Below, one piece after another: positions 1-11,689 of a stretch of DNA of 64,000 nt. How positions within the stretch are numbered: the first letter of the stretch is position 1; every line of letters begins with the position of its first letter. The notes beneath the pieces are model-generated. The model ran no database searches, was not told the DNA's origin, and saw nothing but the letters and a program-made list of their open reading frames with translations. A program made the position numbers and the translations under genes. Origin of the DNA: Sarcophilus harrisii. Its lineage: Eukaryota; Chordata; Mammalia; Dasyuromorphia; Dasyuridae. The stretch spans positions 565,031,818-565,095,817 of the forward strand of contig NC_045426.1 of assembly GCF_902635505.1 (NCBI RefSeq). Direction: 5' to 3'.

Positions 1-75
1 CTGTGATTTCTTCTTCTGGAAACTTCCTGTTCATGTTCCTTGACCAATTATCATTTGGGAAATTGTTCTTATGAT
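1..75 (-). mobile_element. L1 ORF2 fragment cut by the window edge
   Basis: Read on the minus strand, this short open frame includes WSRNMNRKFPEEEI. It aligns with DKWSKDMNRQFSDDEI of the better preserved L1 at 36.7-38.2 kb, with about 73% nucleotide identity over 50 bases by eye. This is the 3' third of L1 ORF2. The rest lies left of the window, in PSKH2 intron 2. The rightward border is unclear; an open frame continues to about position 160 without recognisable L1 similarity. Confidence 0.6.
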
Positions 76-79
76 TTTG

Positions 80-640
80 AATTTCTCCTCTTTCCGTTGT
101 TGAACTAACATCATCATCCAAGACAGTAGCTTCTGGTGGCAACCAGGAACAAATTGTATGCATACTCTAAAGTTATACTAAAAGATGGCCAAAAACCTGT
201 ACCATGCCTAAGAAGAACTTCTTGAGTCCCATAAAGGGGAGAAAAGGACTTTCAGAAACCAGGATCTGTGAGTTACCTCAATGTCACATTTGATCACTGA
301 AACTGAGCCCATTCTCCACTAATGGAAAGTGTGTCATAGACTTTTGGTAGTGTGTTTTGCACCAACTATTCATATTGCACTTCCTTAATAAATTCCACTT
401 TGTAAAAGCTACTTAAGTCTGACCAAATGAATGATTTTTAACTAAAATTCTTGAGGGTAAGTAAGGAGAGAAGAATAGGGAAGCATATTGGCAGAGACAC
501 TCCCCAAACCTTCTAGGGTACTTCTAGAGCCTTGAAGAAGCAGAGTATACACATTCTGGGGGCCCAACTTATGAATATGACTAGGATTTGGGAGAGTCTC
601 CCCAAAGCATTTCAAAATATATTTGAAATATTTTTGTTTG
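80..640. other. Unassigned intron sequence
   Basis: This is part of PSKH2 intron 2. I recognise no repeat family, exon or RNA gene here. Confidence 0.5.
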
Positions 641-795
641 TGTTAATGCTCTCTCCCCTCTCTCCCTTTCATATTAGTTGAATATGAACTCCTTGAGGAC
701 AAGATCTGTTTTGTTTGTGTCTTTGTATTGCCTGTACCTGTTATAATTCCCTGAACCCAGTAGGTGATTAATAAATTTTGAATTTAATTAAGTCA
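640..795 (+). mobile_element. L2 LINE 3' end
   Basis: It matches the remembered L2 tail: 'aactccttgaggacaag', then 'tgtctttgtattgcctg', then 'gtaggtgattaataaa'. The copy is old and truncated to the last 150 bases. Confidence 0.7.
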
Positions 796-799
796 ATAC

Positions 800-2045
800 A
801 ATCAATACAATGTCATTTGGGAACAGAAAAACTTTACCATCAGTAAAATGCATAATTCATAGGGAGAACAAAGCAAGTATGACTCTCATTTTCCAGCTTC
901 CAAGAATTTCCAGTCAATTTCTTTCAGTGTTCTTCCAACTCTATTTCAGCCCCCCTCCAGACTGTAACAAAAACAATATACCTACTGCCTTTATCATTCT
1001 TACCTCTTTTGTCCTCAGTTTTAACAAAATGAAGTCTATATAGCCAAAGTAAAATGCATTCTTGCCATTTTGGGTCCTTGGAAAATTGATCATTGTTAAT
1101 GACTCATACGTGAGAGATAGGGAACACAGCCTCTCAAATTTAAGCAAAGACAAGGAATGAAGAAAGAGAGCAGTTAAAATCAGAAAATGGAATTAAATCC
1201 ATCTTGCCAAATAACAACAACAAGACTTTCTAATTAGCTTCCATCAAAGCAATATGTTTTCACTAATGATAAATTTTTGAACATCACAATTTTAATGAGC
1301 ATAATTGCAGAGAAAATAAGCCATAGGAACTGAAAACTGAAGCAAATTATAAAAATTATGACTTGGCAAGCAACCTGAAATATATAATAATTATTACTGG
1401 AATTCCAGCCCTAATGGAAAGAGAATGGGAAGAGATTGAAATGTATAATCTTTCTCTAGTCCAGCCTGTACTCTTCTACCTATTTAATAATCTGGAAGAT
1501 GCAAGAAAAAAAGTGTAATACAAATTACAGAAAATGGGAAAAGGTATGAAAGGAGAAAATGAATATCATCAATCAGACTTTTCATTATAGGACCATATTC
1601 TAGTATGTAAATGTGACCATATGAGCAGCTCTTTCTTTAATGAGAGAATCATTGGCAAACATGCATTTCTTCCCAATTAGCCAGTGGTAGTTCCTAAGAT
1701 TCCTAAGAGTTTTTATTTATTGAATTCTCCTTAACCTGTTAGTTTGGTGGTTATGTCCATTCCAATACCAACTTCTGCATTCAAGTTACTTGAGGTATCA
1801 TGAATGAAAATGGCAAGAATGTATGAAGTTCCTTATTTCCTTCATTGGCAGTAATAGTGAAATTCATCATTCAGGTCTCCTGAGTTAATATTTAACTCAA
1901 CTTCTGAGACAACTCCATTTTGAAAATGAAAAAGGTGACAATTGAATGATTATGAACAATTAAAATATTTGTGTTGTAAAATATCATATAAAGATACATG
2001 CAAAAAAACAGACATTTAAATTGATAGTCTTAGAGGTTTTCATGC
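800..2045. other. Unassigned intron sequence
   Basis: This is PSKH2 intron 2. It is AT-rich, with no repeat or coding signal I can name. The two opposed open frames near 810-1153 overlap each other, have no family resemblance and are taken as chance. Confidence 0.5.
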
Positions 2046-2049
2046 ATTT

Positions 2050-2215
2050 CAGTTAAATCAGACTCAACAAACATTTATTAAGTACCTTCTATGTACGAGA
2101 CATCATTCTAGGCTTTAGAAATATTAAAATAAAGACATACACACACACACACACACACACAAAAAAAAATAACCCAAGCCTTCAAGGAGTTCCCACACTC
2201 TGCTAGAATAAATAA
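2050..2215 (-). mobile_element. L2 LINE 3' end, with an AC microsatellite
   Basis: 'acaaacatttattaagta' followed by '...tctatgtacgagac' and '...aaggagttcccacactc' is the reverse complement of the L2 tail. An (AC)n tract of about 12 units at 2138-2161 has grown inside it. Confidence 0.7.
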
Positions 2216-2819
2216 ATTCAGAAACTTTTAACTATTTTTTTTCATGCTTCTTAATTATGGAGTCTTAATAAAGGCATTATCAAAGGACTTAAAGGAAGAG
2301 TTATTTCTAGACAACATTGTAATACTCTGTGCTTTATTCACAATATAGACACAATAACCACATATAAATAATAGCTTTTGGGCTTTGGACCAAAATGTAC
2401 CTCCCATATTTCTCTTCCAAGTGATTGAGAAATAGAGTTTTAAAGGTTTCAGAGACAGTTAATTCATTCAAGAGCATGTTTCCCCAATCCTGACATGAAC
2501 TCTGTGCCCCAAATGTGTAAAATAAAAGCCATTACAATGGCCATTTAATGTGAATGTGGTCTCATCTAAAGTCCTTTTCTCTATAAATATTTTTTGGCTC
2601 AACTCCTACTGTGTTTATTTCAACCCTTTGACTCAATTGAACAACTTCTCTCTTCTAAAGAGTAAATATATTTTTCCATTTTTCTTCATTTTCTAAAGAT
2701 AATAAGATTAATTTCAGCAAGAAGTGTTAGCATATAGTAGTATGTATGTGAGGTGAGAGGTTGGTAATATAGAAAGGGCAAAATATTTTAAACAGCCTTA
2801 ATCTGATTTTTAGTTCAAC

Positions 2820-2950
2820 AGGAGGAGTTTAATAACTTGCCCAATGTAACATAGGTAGTAAAGTAAGTTTTATTTAATTACTTCATCTGGAAAATAAGGA
2901 GATCAGATTAAATGATCTCTAAGATCTCTTTCAATTTTGAGATTTTATTA
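2820..2950. mobile_element. MIR-type fragments, two orientations
   Basis: 'taacttgcccaatgtaacat' is the antisense MIR core. 'cttcatctggaaaataagga' with 'atgatctctaagatctcttt' is a sense-strand MIR-like end. Both are short and worn. Confidence 0.5.
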
Positions 2951-3119
2951 TCTGTGAAACTGATTAAATTCAGAAAATTAATTTCAGGCTAGCTCTCATA
3001 AATCAAAAGCTTATACTTTATTGAAACTACTGAAAGCAAATGCTCAGAATAGTAGAATATATGAGATACAAAGATAAGTTCTGTCATGTATTATAATTGA
3101 GCGTTCCTGACAACTTCAT

Positions 3120-3235
3120 AAGTTTTTATTAAATGCCTTTTATGAGAAGTAACACAGAGGCATGTCATGATAATACATATGAGAGATTATAATACACAAT
3201 TCTTACTCTCAAGGAATTTACAATCTTAAGGGAAA
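3120..3235 (-). mobile_element. L2 LINE 3' end fragment
   Basis: 'tttttattaaatgcctttta' and 'ctctcaaggaatttacaatc' follow the antisense L2 tail order (tcaataaatgtttattgagc ... ctcaaggagcttacaatcta). The copy is divergent. Confidence 0.5.
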
Positions 3236-3239
3236 ATAA

Positions 3240-4660
3240 AAAAGTAATTTACTTCTACCCAAGCTTGGGTCAGTTTTATGGGAAAATTGACCTATGTTGT
3301 ATAAACAAGAGAGACATCATCTAATTGAGAGAATTTGGAGTGTGACTTCAAGGGTTTCAAGAACATTGGAAAGACATTTTGGGGAACACACATGGAAAGG
3401 GGGACCTCTAGGGAGGCTGTCTGAGTAAGAGAGAGACTTTTAAATAGTGGACTAGCCCAGCACCATCTTCAGGATTTATCATTCTAGAGATTGCTAAGAG
3501 TGGATTTTTTCTCCTTGTTTGAGTTCAGATTTTTTCTTATTCTCTGCTTAGGAGCTCATGTATTCTTGTGTATTTGTTAGCATATCCTAATCTACAAAAC
3601 TCCAACTTCTATTTGCTGTTTCACTTGGAAACACAGGTTAACTGAATTCATGATTTATGATGTTCATTCATGATACATTCATGTAATAAGCATTTGATAG
3701 GAAGGACCTAAACTGCCAAATGAAAGTAAGGACTTTCCTTAATGATCAAGGGAGAATTTTTGCTTCTCGGCTAAAGATATTTGAGGAGTGACAAAGATTC
3801 AAGTCTAACTTGTAATCATTCTTGGAAACTGTAGTATGTATGTGCTGTATACTAGTGGTATCAACACAGTTTTTCTCCTACTTTCTAAAAAATAGGCCAG
3901 ACCTCATTCATACCATCAGAAGACTGTGTCTAAATATTTAGACAGTCTCACACATATAACCATAGACATATAAGCCTTACATATAGATATGAAGCAATTA
4001 GATAATCCTATATCAGCTTTTATTATTACGCTATTAAATGACAAAAATAAGCAATGCAAATAGTATGTGCCACAGGACTTCAAAGGCTGGCAAGAATAAA
4101 TTTGAATTTGTAAAAATTGGGAGGGGGGAGTGGAGAAGAGGAAGAGGATGAGGATATTTTAGGTAATGAAGTGACAATTAAGTGACTTATATAGGTCATC
4201 AACATCCCAAAATGAAAGAGTTAATCTTATAGTTAATCTTCAACTTATAACAGATTTAGTATTAATGTAGAATGAGGAAATGTTACATTACACACAAAAG
4301 GAACTTACCAAAATATCTGATATTCATAACAAATATTTCTCCTCACTTTGTTCAAAGAAAGAATGCATGTTATTCGCATTTTTTTCCTATTTAATGAAAT
4401 GAACAGTCACAACTAACAATATGAAAGCAAAATCTATTCCCTATATATGGATAACAAATACTGATGGATTGCATAGAAAAGGGCAGTCAACAGTGTCCTT
4501 GAGCTAGGGATTCATATATGGTCAAAAGGACATTTTTATCTGATACACAAACACTGTGGGTCAGTGTCTAGCTTCTATTTTGTTGTGATGGCTATTAATA
4601 TAGCAAAAATTTCATGGATTTAAAAATGAGATTATGGAATTATCATGTCCAACTTCTCAT
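3240..4660. other. Repeat-poor intron stretch
   Basis: This is PSKH2 intron 2. Over 1.4 kb I recognise no interspersed repeat, which is rare for this window. No exon-like frame is visible on either strand. It would be worth checking for conservation. Confidence 0.5.
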
Positions 4661-4664
4661 TTTT

Positions 4665-4880
4665 ATTAATAATAGAAGATTTACAAGGCACTTTACAAAT
4701 ATTTCATGTTATCTTCTTAACAATTCTGGGAGATAGGTGCTATTATTGTTCTCATTTTACAGAAAAGGAAACTGAGGGCAAACAGGGTGAGTGACTTGCC
4801 TAGAATGGCACAGTCATTAAGTAGCTGAAGCTACACTTAAATTCAGGTCTTCTAATTCCAACTTCAACTTTATTCCCTTT
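4665..4880 (-). mobile_element. MIR/CORE-SINE
   Basis: The antisense MIR order is clear: 'ggcactttacaaatatttca', 'gggagataggtgctattatt', 'cattttacagaaaaggaaac', 'gtgacttgcctagaatggca', then a 'ttcaggtcttctaattccaa' head. Confidence 0.8.
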
Positions 4881-4937
4881 CCTTTTACATAAGAAAACCA
4901 AGTAGTTTAAGAAACTTGTAAAATATCACATAGTAAG

Positions 4938-5245
4938 TTGTTGTTATTGTTCCAAGAGAACTCATGACATCCTGAGGAGGATATCAACCTGAGCAGAAAA
5001 TGGATTTAAGTGAATGAGAACTTCAGAAGGTTATCAGCCTCACAACTGTCCTCTAGAATCATTAAAGTCCAGTAATAAGACAAAAATCAAGATGACTGTT
5101 GATTGTCCAGGATGCTGCTGGTGATCTTAACCTTTCTATATTAAGGTTTTTTCCAGATCACAGTTTGGATGAGGCCATGATCATCAATGACTACAAAACT
5201 AGCAATCTGGAGAGGAAGACCCTTAGAGTGCTTAGCTAGAACAGA
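4938..5245. repeat. Interspersed repeat resembling an unnamed marsupial family
   Basis: It starts with gttgttgttattgttcca, then 'ctcatgacatcctgaggagg', 'atggatttaagtgaatgaga', 'gttatcagcctcacaactgt', 'agtccagtaataagacaaaa' and 'tcaagatgactgttgattgt'. I recall a marsupial repeat with the same order (exploded-view: tcgaagaggaccatgacatc ... agtccagtggcaagac). The family name is not known to me. A poly-A run sits just right of it at 5247-5264. Confidence 0.5.
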
Positions 5246-5249
5246 AAAA

Positions 5250-6500
5250 AAAAAAAAAAAAAATTGCTATTAACTCTCATTCTAAGCCATCAAATGCTAA
5301 ATAATAAGACTTGAGTTGGGGGTCATTATTAGCCATTCAAAGAGACCCTGAGTAATTGGCTTTACAGATTAGTCAAGTAGCTCCATTTGAAAGACAATGG
5401 ACTTGTTTAAAGTCTGTTTTTTCAGAGCTATATTTCAAGAAATTACAAATTAAACCTGTACTGGACAAAAAGTAAATTGCCCTAGTTTTGTTTTGTTTAA
5501 GAAAATAATAATAAATCGAATTTAAAAAAAAAGTCTAGACTCTAAACTCCAAAATGTCTTACAAAATATAAGTGATCAGAAATTATATTTCTATGGTCAG
5601 AGTACCCACATGAAAGGAGTGATTTCATTTGATGAGAGAAGAAGAAAAGGAAGAGAAGGAAAAATAATAGTATTCCCCAGTTTCCACTTGAATTGACAAG
5701 TTGGGTCCCCAAAAGACAGCTACTACTGATGTGATGGTAATCTCAGAAATATTCTTTGAAGGGGAATGATATGATTACAATCAGGAATACTGTACCATTT
5801 TTTCCAAGTTGTCTTGATCGTTTAGATTGTCTTAAGTGTATACTTTTTGATTCCAAGATGTCTGGTCTTAGGAGTATTGTATCTTCCATTAGATTATTTT
5901 TGGGTTATGATTTTATGACTAGGATACTGATTTCAAAAATGAATGACTAAGTTGACTCTAATGCTGGCTCTGGTGGGAAGATGCCTAATCCTAACTCCTA
6001 CTAACCTATAAGCCATAAAACTGGAATATCAGAATATCTTGGAACTGCTCCATTAGCATATCAGTATCACTAACTAGCAGAGGCTTTTTATGAAATTGAG
6101 TACAAGCCATAAAAATTAGTATCATAAAACTAATAACCTAACCTCCTCACCCCCCAAAAATCCCTTTACCTCTGTAAATACACTGTTTGTTCCCTCCTAC
6201 TTTACTAACTTCTCTTTTAGATCTTAGCCTGCTAATCAGTGGCTTAATAATAACATCTTTGGCTCTTTATTTGGAGAGGGTCTTTTGAGACACCTCACAA
6301 AATTGAACTCTCAGTATATTTTGGAATTCAGCTTCCAAATCCCATCACTATATCACTCAAATAATATGGTAAAGTTGGTTAATACAAAAATAGTTCCCCT
6401 AAAACCTGGTTCACTCCTTCTTACAAATAGATACAACATTTATGAGAAGGGTAAATTTAAACTTCAATTAGAATAATAAATTATATTAAATTATAATAAT
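5250..6500. other. Unassigned intron sequence
   Basis: This is PSKH2 intron 2, AT-rich. The small open frames at 5756-5950 and 6285-6476 have no recognisable product and no coding-like composition. Confidence 0.45.
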
Positions 6501-6502
6501 GA

Positions 6503-7425
6503 TAAATCAGAGAAATGCAAATTAAGACAACTCTGAGATACCACTACACACCTCTCAGATTGGCTAAATGACAGGAAAAAATAATGATGAATGTTGGAGG
6601 GGATGCGGGAAAACTGGGACACTGATGCATTGCTGGTGGAGTTGTGAACGAATCCAACCATTCTGGAGAGCAATCTGCAATTATACCCAAAAAAGTTATC
6701 AAACTGTGCATACCCTTTGATCCAGCAGTGCTACTACTGGGCTTATACCCCAAAGAGATACCAAAGAAGGGAAAGGGACCTGCATGTGCAAAAATGTTTG
6801 TGGCAGCCCTCTTTGTAGTGGCTAGAAACTGGAAAATGAATGGATGCCCATCAATTGGAGAATGGTTGGGTAAATTGTGGTATATGAATGTTATGGATAT
6901 TATTGTTCTGTAAGAAATGACCAGCAGGATGAATACAGAGAGGCTTGGAGAGACCTACATGAACTGATGCTAAGTGAAATGAGCAGAACTAGGAGATCAT
7001 AATATACTTCAACAATGACACCGTATGAGGATGTATTCTGATGCAAGTGGATTTCTTCAACAAAGAGAAGATCTAATTCAGTTTCAATTGATCAATAATG
7101 GATAAAAGCAGCTACACCCAAAGAAAAAACACTGGGAAACGAATGTAAACTGTTTGCATTTTTGTTTTTCTTCCCAGGTTATTTTTACCTTCTGAATCCA
7201 ATTCTTCCTGTGCAACAAGGGAACTGCTCAGTTCTGCACACATATATTGTATCTAGGATATACTGCAATTTATTTAACATGTATAGGACTGCTTGCCATC
7301 TGGGGGAGAGGGTGGAGGGAGGGAGGGGAAAAGTCAGAACAGAAGTGAGTGCAAGGGATAATGTTGTAAAAAATTACCCAGGCATGGGTTCTGTCAATAA
7401 AAAGTTATAATTATTTTTAAAAATT
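6503..7425 (+). mobile_element. L1 LINE, 5'-truncated 3' end
   Basis: It starts in the ORF2 C-terminal region: 'aatcagagaaatgcaaatta' encodes the IREMQIKTTLRYHYTP-like segment, then NESNHSGEQ, then FDPAVLLLGLYPKE. It continues through the 3' UTR ('ggactgcttgccatctgggg') to 'caataaaaagttataat'. The reading frame is disrupted, including a deletion in the RLAKM stretch. It is the same subfamily as 36684-38245 and moderately young. It lies in PSKH2 intron 2 opposite to the gene. Confidence 0.9.
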
Positions 7426-7439
7426 ATAATAATAGTGAG

Positions 7440-7850
7440 GCAAATATATGAGTAATAGTGTGTGATAATAGCAGAGTCAGATCCTCTGATTCTAAATTCT
7501 TTGTTTTTTTCTTTTATACCACAATGACTTCATTAGTCACATCCATTACACATCCATAAAAACCAAAAGTCCCCATAAAAGATTAAAAGTCTCACAAATT
7601 GAGAGGCTGGAGCACTGAAGCTGCACTCTGTAACTAACTTGAGGGCCTTCCAGAATACATTGACATTCTTAGCAAACACTTAAAGATCAAATTGAGAATA
7701 CCATGCCATCAGCACTCCCAGCTATTCAGGACTGTGGTACTAGGGATGGACAAGGGGAAAAGAATTAAAGTGTTAAACAATTCAACAACTCAGTAATCCA
7801 ATCAACTACTATCCAATAAGCTAAGTTAATACACATAAACATTTTACTCA
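7440..7850. other. Intron sequence next to PSKH2 exon 2
   Basis: This is the start of PSKH2 intron 2 on the minus strand. No repeat is recognised. Confidence 0.5.
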
Positions 7851-7851
7851 C

Positions 7852-8518
7852 TTCTCCCTTGTAGCTGTATTTGCCCTTTAGAATCTTCCTATAAAGTCTC
7901 ATGTGGTTTTCATCTTCAAATGGCAGGGAGCCACTCAGTAAAATATATGTTATTACTCCAAGGGCCCACATATCCACTGCATTTGTGTAGGGTTTTCTGG
8001 ACAGAATTTCTGGTGCTATGTATTCCGGTGTCCCACAGATAGTATTCATAGACCAATCACCATTTTTGTTACCAGAGGCTGCCAGCCCAAAATCTGTGAT
8101 TAAGATTTTTGACTCAGCCCCTGGGTGATAGTACAAAAGATTTTCAGGCTTCAGGTCCCTGTGAGTTATTTGCAAACTGTGCAGATACCTTACTCCATCA
8201 ACAACCATCTTGAGGATTATAATGGCATCTCTCTCTGTGAATGTTCCCTGAGAAATAATTCGATCAAAGAGTTCTCCACCTGTAGCCAGTTCCATCACTA
8301 TGTAAACTCGATCCTGGGCTTCAAAGACCTCTATGAGCTGGACAATATTGCAGTGACTGACTCGCCGGAGTACATTCAGTTCTGATTCACATGCTTCTCT
8401 GCCTTCTTTCACTCTGGTTTCCACCATTTTTATGGCAAAGGGTTTCTTTGTGAATTTCTGCTCCACTCTCACAACCTTGCTGAAACTGCCTCTTCCAATA
8501 AGAGCCTGGATATCATAT
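7852..8518 (-). CDS. PSKH2: PSKH2 exon 2: kinase N-lobe and most of the catalytic C-lobe
   Basis: This internal exon encodes residues 77-298 (codon 76 is split) of a CAMK-group Ser/Thr kinase of the PSKH family. It begins after a 'tgtttttcattag' acceptor and ends GAA|gtgagta, phase 0. The visible core is complete: glycine loop IGRGSFSKV (83-91), VAIK-type Lys106, a C-helix Glu in CESELNVLRR, ITHRDLKPEN with catalytic Asp197, metal-binding DFG at 218-220, and CGTPEYIAPE (237-246). It then runs to the subdomain X-XI start KGKYSYKGE. Human PSKH2, from memory, reads HRN at the catalytic position, so this copy may be an active kinase where the human one is a pseudokinase. PSKH1, the closest relative, is less similar around EACESEL and LITDFGLA. 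No stop or frameshift is seen. The final exon (PWPS... onward, about 87 codons in human) is not in the window. Confidence 0.95.
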
Positions 8519-8584
8519 CTAATGAAAAACAAATAGACTTGTCATCCTCTAACATATTTAACTCTACAAAATGGAAATTAAATT

Positions 8585-8770
8585 TTTAATTAGTTTATTT
8601 TCTCTAGCAATTTGAGATTTACGAAATATTTTTCACTCAACTCTGTGAAGTAGATATGTTGTTATTGTTACATTCATTTTACAGATGAAGAAAATGAGAT
8701 TCAGAGAAGCAAATTGTTTGCATAGATGATAGCCAGAATTTTAACCCAAAGTTTCAAAATCATTGCTAAA
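8585..8770 (-). mobile_element. MIR fragment
   Basis: 'tgtgaagtagatatgttgtt', 'cattttacagatgaagaaaa' and 'cagagaagcaaattgtttgc' follow the antisense MIR order. It lies in PSKH2 intron 1. Confidence 0.7.
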
Positions 8771-8924
8771 ACCTAAACCTGATATTGACCATACTGTCAA
8801 ACTCAGTTGATGTGCTATTTGCCATTGTTTTTTGCCATTTTTTAATTTTTAAAATGCACAGAAAAAAGTACAAGAAAAAACCGCAATCAGAACAGCTTTG
8901 AAAATTAATCTTGAATGTAATTTT

Positions 8925-9830
8925 AGTAAGTCATTTATTAGTGACTTACTATATCCCAATCACTGTGCTAAGTGCTGAGGTACAAATTGAGGCAATAATA
9001 CAATCTCTATCCTAAAGGAGATCACATTCTAAATAGAGGGGTGGAGAGAGAAGGAGCAACATGCAAATAACTACATATATAGAAGACAGATAAAATATAA
9101 ATGGAAGGTTATTTCAAAGAGAAGGTACAACCAATAGAAGGGGGAAGAGAGGAGATCAAGAAAGGTCTCCTATAAAAGGTAGGGTTTGGTCTGAGCTTTG
9201 AAAGGAAGTCAGGGAAGCTAGGAATCAGAGATGAGGAGGGAAAGCATTCTAGGAAGGGGGATGGCAGTAAAAAGGTATAGAGTATCTTGTGCTAGAAAAA
9301 GCAAAATCAATGCTGCTGAATCCTAGAGTATTTGAAGGGAAGTAAAGTATAAAAAGACTAACAAGGTAGGAAGGGGTCAGGTTGTGAAGGAGTTTAAAAG
9401 TCAAACAGAGGATTTTATATTTGCTCCTGAAAGCACTAGGGAGCCACTCAAATTTATTAAGTAAAAGAGAGCCGTGTTCACTTCTGTATTTTAGGAAGAT
9501 CATTTTGACAGCTCTCTAGAGGATGGATTTAAGCAGGGAGAAACTTATAGCAGGGATTCCACCCTGCAGGCTATTTCAAGAGCTTAAGGTAACATTACAA
9601 AGGTAAATATTGACAGGACTGGTCAATATATTGAATAGGGGGAGATGAGAGCAAATGGTAAGCCAAGGATGATATTGAGCTTATGAACTGAGAGGAATGG
9701 TGGTACCCTTCACAGTAATAGGGAACTTGGGATTAAGGGAGAGTTTGAAAGGAAAATTAATAAATTCTGTTTGGAACATGTTAAGTCTGAGATACCTAAT
9801 AGTTTGAGATTCGAAAGTGGAGGGCAAGAA
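8925..9830 (-). mobile_element. L2 LINE, about 900 bp, antisense
   Basis: This is a long collinear match to the reverse complement of L2: 'cactgtgctaagtgctgagg', 'aaaggagatcacattctaaa', 'gaaagcattctaggaagggg', 'aggttgtgaaggagtttaaa', 'gggagccactcaaatttatt', 'ggtggtacccttcacagtaa' and 'catgttaagtctgagatacc'. It is the 3' end of an old L2 in PSKH2 intron 1. On the PSKH2 transcript it reads in the sense direction. Confidence 0.85.
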
Positions 9831-10124
9831 AAAAGTTTGGATTGAACAAACAGAGCTAAAAATTATCTATATAAAGATAATTGAATCCATGGAAGTCACA
9901 ATTGAACCTATTATAATAAAAAAATATAAAATCTTTTTCTGTTCTACTTTGTATAAGGAAATTCTCACTTTTATTTTGCTTAAGTTCAAAACAAAAATAA
10001 ATGAAAAAAATGTGTCTAGAAGTATAATTATTTATTTTTAATGGAAGAGAAAGAGGATATCAGACAAGAGGGTTGCAGACTATCGTATATAGTATATAGC
10101 TTCTGTTATTAATAATTAACTTTG

Positions 10125-10340
10125 CTCTCAAGGTAAGCTCCATGAGGGCTGGAACTATCTCACTTTAGTCTTTATAGCCCCTCACTAATTAGCACAGTGC
10201 CAGACACATAGTGGACACTTAATAAATTTGTGTTGTTATTATAAGTCTCTTGAGAACAAGAATTACATATCTTTGCTTCTCTTCTATAGTTACCAGCATA
10301 TAGCAATTACTCAATAAATAGTTTTAAAATGACTCAAGGA
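10125..10340 (+). mobile_element. Two consecutive L2 3' ends
   Basis: 10125-10230 has 'gtaagctccatgagggctgg' to 'agtggacacttaataaattt'. 10235-10340 repeats the layout with 'gtctcttgagaacaagaatt' to 'gcaattactcaataaatag'. These are either two insertions or a local duplication of an old L2 tail. Confidence 0.75.
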
Positions 10341-10796
10341 AAGAAGAAAATTGAGCTATGGCAACAAGCCTCAGGTGCATTCTTTAGGACTCAGAAGCTA
10401 TCTCCCTATCAAACAGTAAAGACTGAAAGTATTAACTTTTCACAAGCTCCTGACAACTCCTTAGGTGAGGAAAAGAAAATCTCCAACACCCCATTTGAGA
10501 AAATTCATTGAAGAAAAAGTGTTGCTGACACTTGCTATTTCTAAGCAGTAAACACAAGTTTTAAGAGAATGTAAAATCATTATCAATAATATATGGGCTA
10601 CTTTCTCGAAGAGAAAGCAACCCAACCAGGTAAAACATCAACTGAAAACAGTTCAAGAATTCCTCTCCTGACCTGGATTTATTGTGCAGCCTTGCGAAAT
10701 TAAACATGGAGAAAGGAAATGCTAGGTTCAGAATCTTAAAACCTACTTCACTGTTCTTTTTCACTACAGTAAACGGTGTCACAAAAAGAAAAACGA

Positions 10797-10885
10797 CACA
10801 CACACACATACATGACATGGAAGGAAGGAAGGAAGAAAGAAAGAAAGAAAGGAAAGAAAGAAGGGAAGGAGGGAGGGAGGGAGGA
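10797..10885. repeat. Compound microsatellite (AC)n-(GGAA)n-(GAAA)n-(GGGA)n
   Basis: It opens with cacacacacaca, then ggaaggaaggaag, gaaagaaagaaag and gggagggagggagg units. The open frames over it on both strands are low-complexity artefacts. Confidence 0.95.
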
Positions 10886-10889
10886 ACAT

Positions 10890-11685
10890 GCAAACCAATA
10901 AATAACAAAAAAACTTATGTAATATTTTACATCATACTGAAGATTACTATTTTAATTTCAATGTACTTTTAAAATGAGAGGGGGAGATTCCCTCATTTTT
11001 ATCATCTCTTTCCCAATTTATTTCCTTATTTTATACTGCTTAGAGTAAAAAAAATAATGACATTTCTACTGACTTAATGAAAACATCTTTGTTCTAGGAA
11101 ATGCTTTTTAATTTTCTGGTCAATTAGTTTATCAAACTAGGTAGCAATTTAGCCATCTTCAAAAGATTCTTTCTCCTCTTCCTTTTCTGATTATTTATTC
11201 TCGTTATTCATTGTGTTCTCTGAACACAATCACAGGCGGTTTCATTTCTAGCACTTTGTGGACTAAGAAGACATATCAAATACATGTTTTACCTTCATGC
11301 TCAAGTAGATGAAAGCATTTTGCAAACACTAATTTATTGCATTCCCCCTTGAACTGAAAGACAGAGTCATTTGCTCACTAAATTAATCATCAGTTATCAG
11401 ACAATAGCATTTTTGAGGGTCCAATCTCATTTGTTAAAATAAAGAATCCTTTAGTCAATAAAGATAAAATGCATTTATTCAGCAAGTATTTTAACAAGAA
11501 TGTCATTGGCATTCAAAGAAAGGGCAAAGTTTTTTTTAAAAGTCTAGCTTTAAAATGGTTGAAATGAAATTGGTTCAAGAGGAATGACAAATGTTCAGAA
11601 GCAATATGCCTGATCTTACTATATTATAAAACTTAATTTTACTATTTCCCTGGATCCTGATTTGCCTTAATAGATGATAGAATCA
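10890..11685. other. Unassigned intron sequence
   Basis: This is PSKH2 intron 1. No repeat or exon is recognised. Confidence 0.45.
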
Positions 11686-11689
11686 TACA

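Noticed and set aside
1-160. An open minus-strand frame at the left edge that first looked like an unknown coding exon.
   Set aside because: Its last 20 residues match L1 ORF2 (DKWSKDMNRQF region) in both protein and DNA, so it is at least partly an L1 fragment.
7765-7851. Continuation of the PSKH2 frame past KGKYSYKGE.
   Set aside because: The family continues PWPS here. The genomic sequence shows a gtgagta donor and then unrelated residues, so this is intron.
10561-10972. Overlapping frames of 115 and 96 codons on opposite strands.
   Set aside because: They are translations of a GGAA/GGGA microsatellite.
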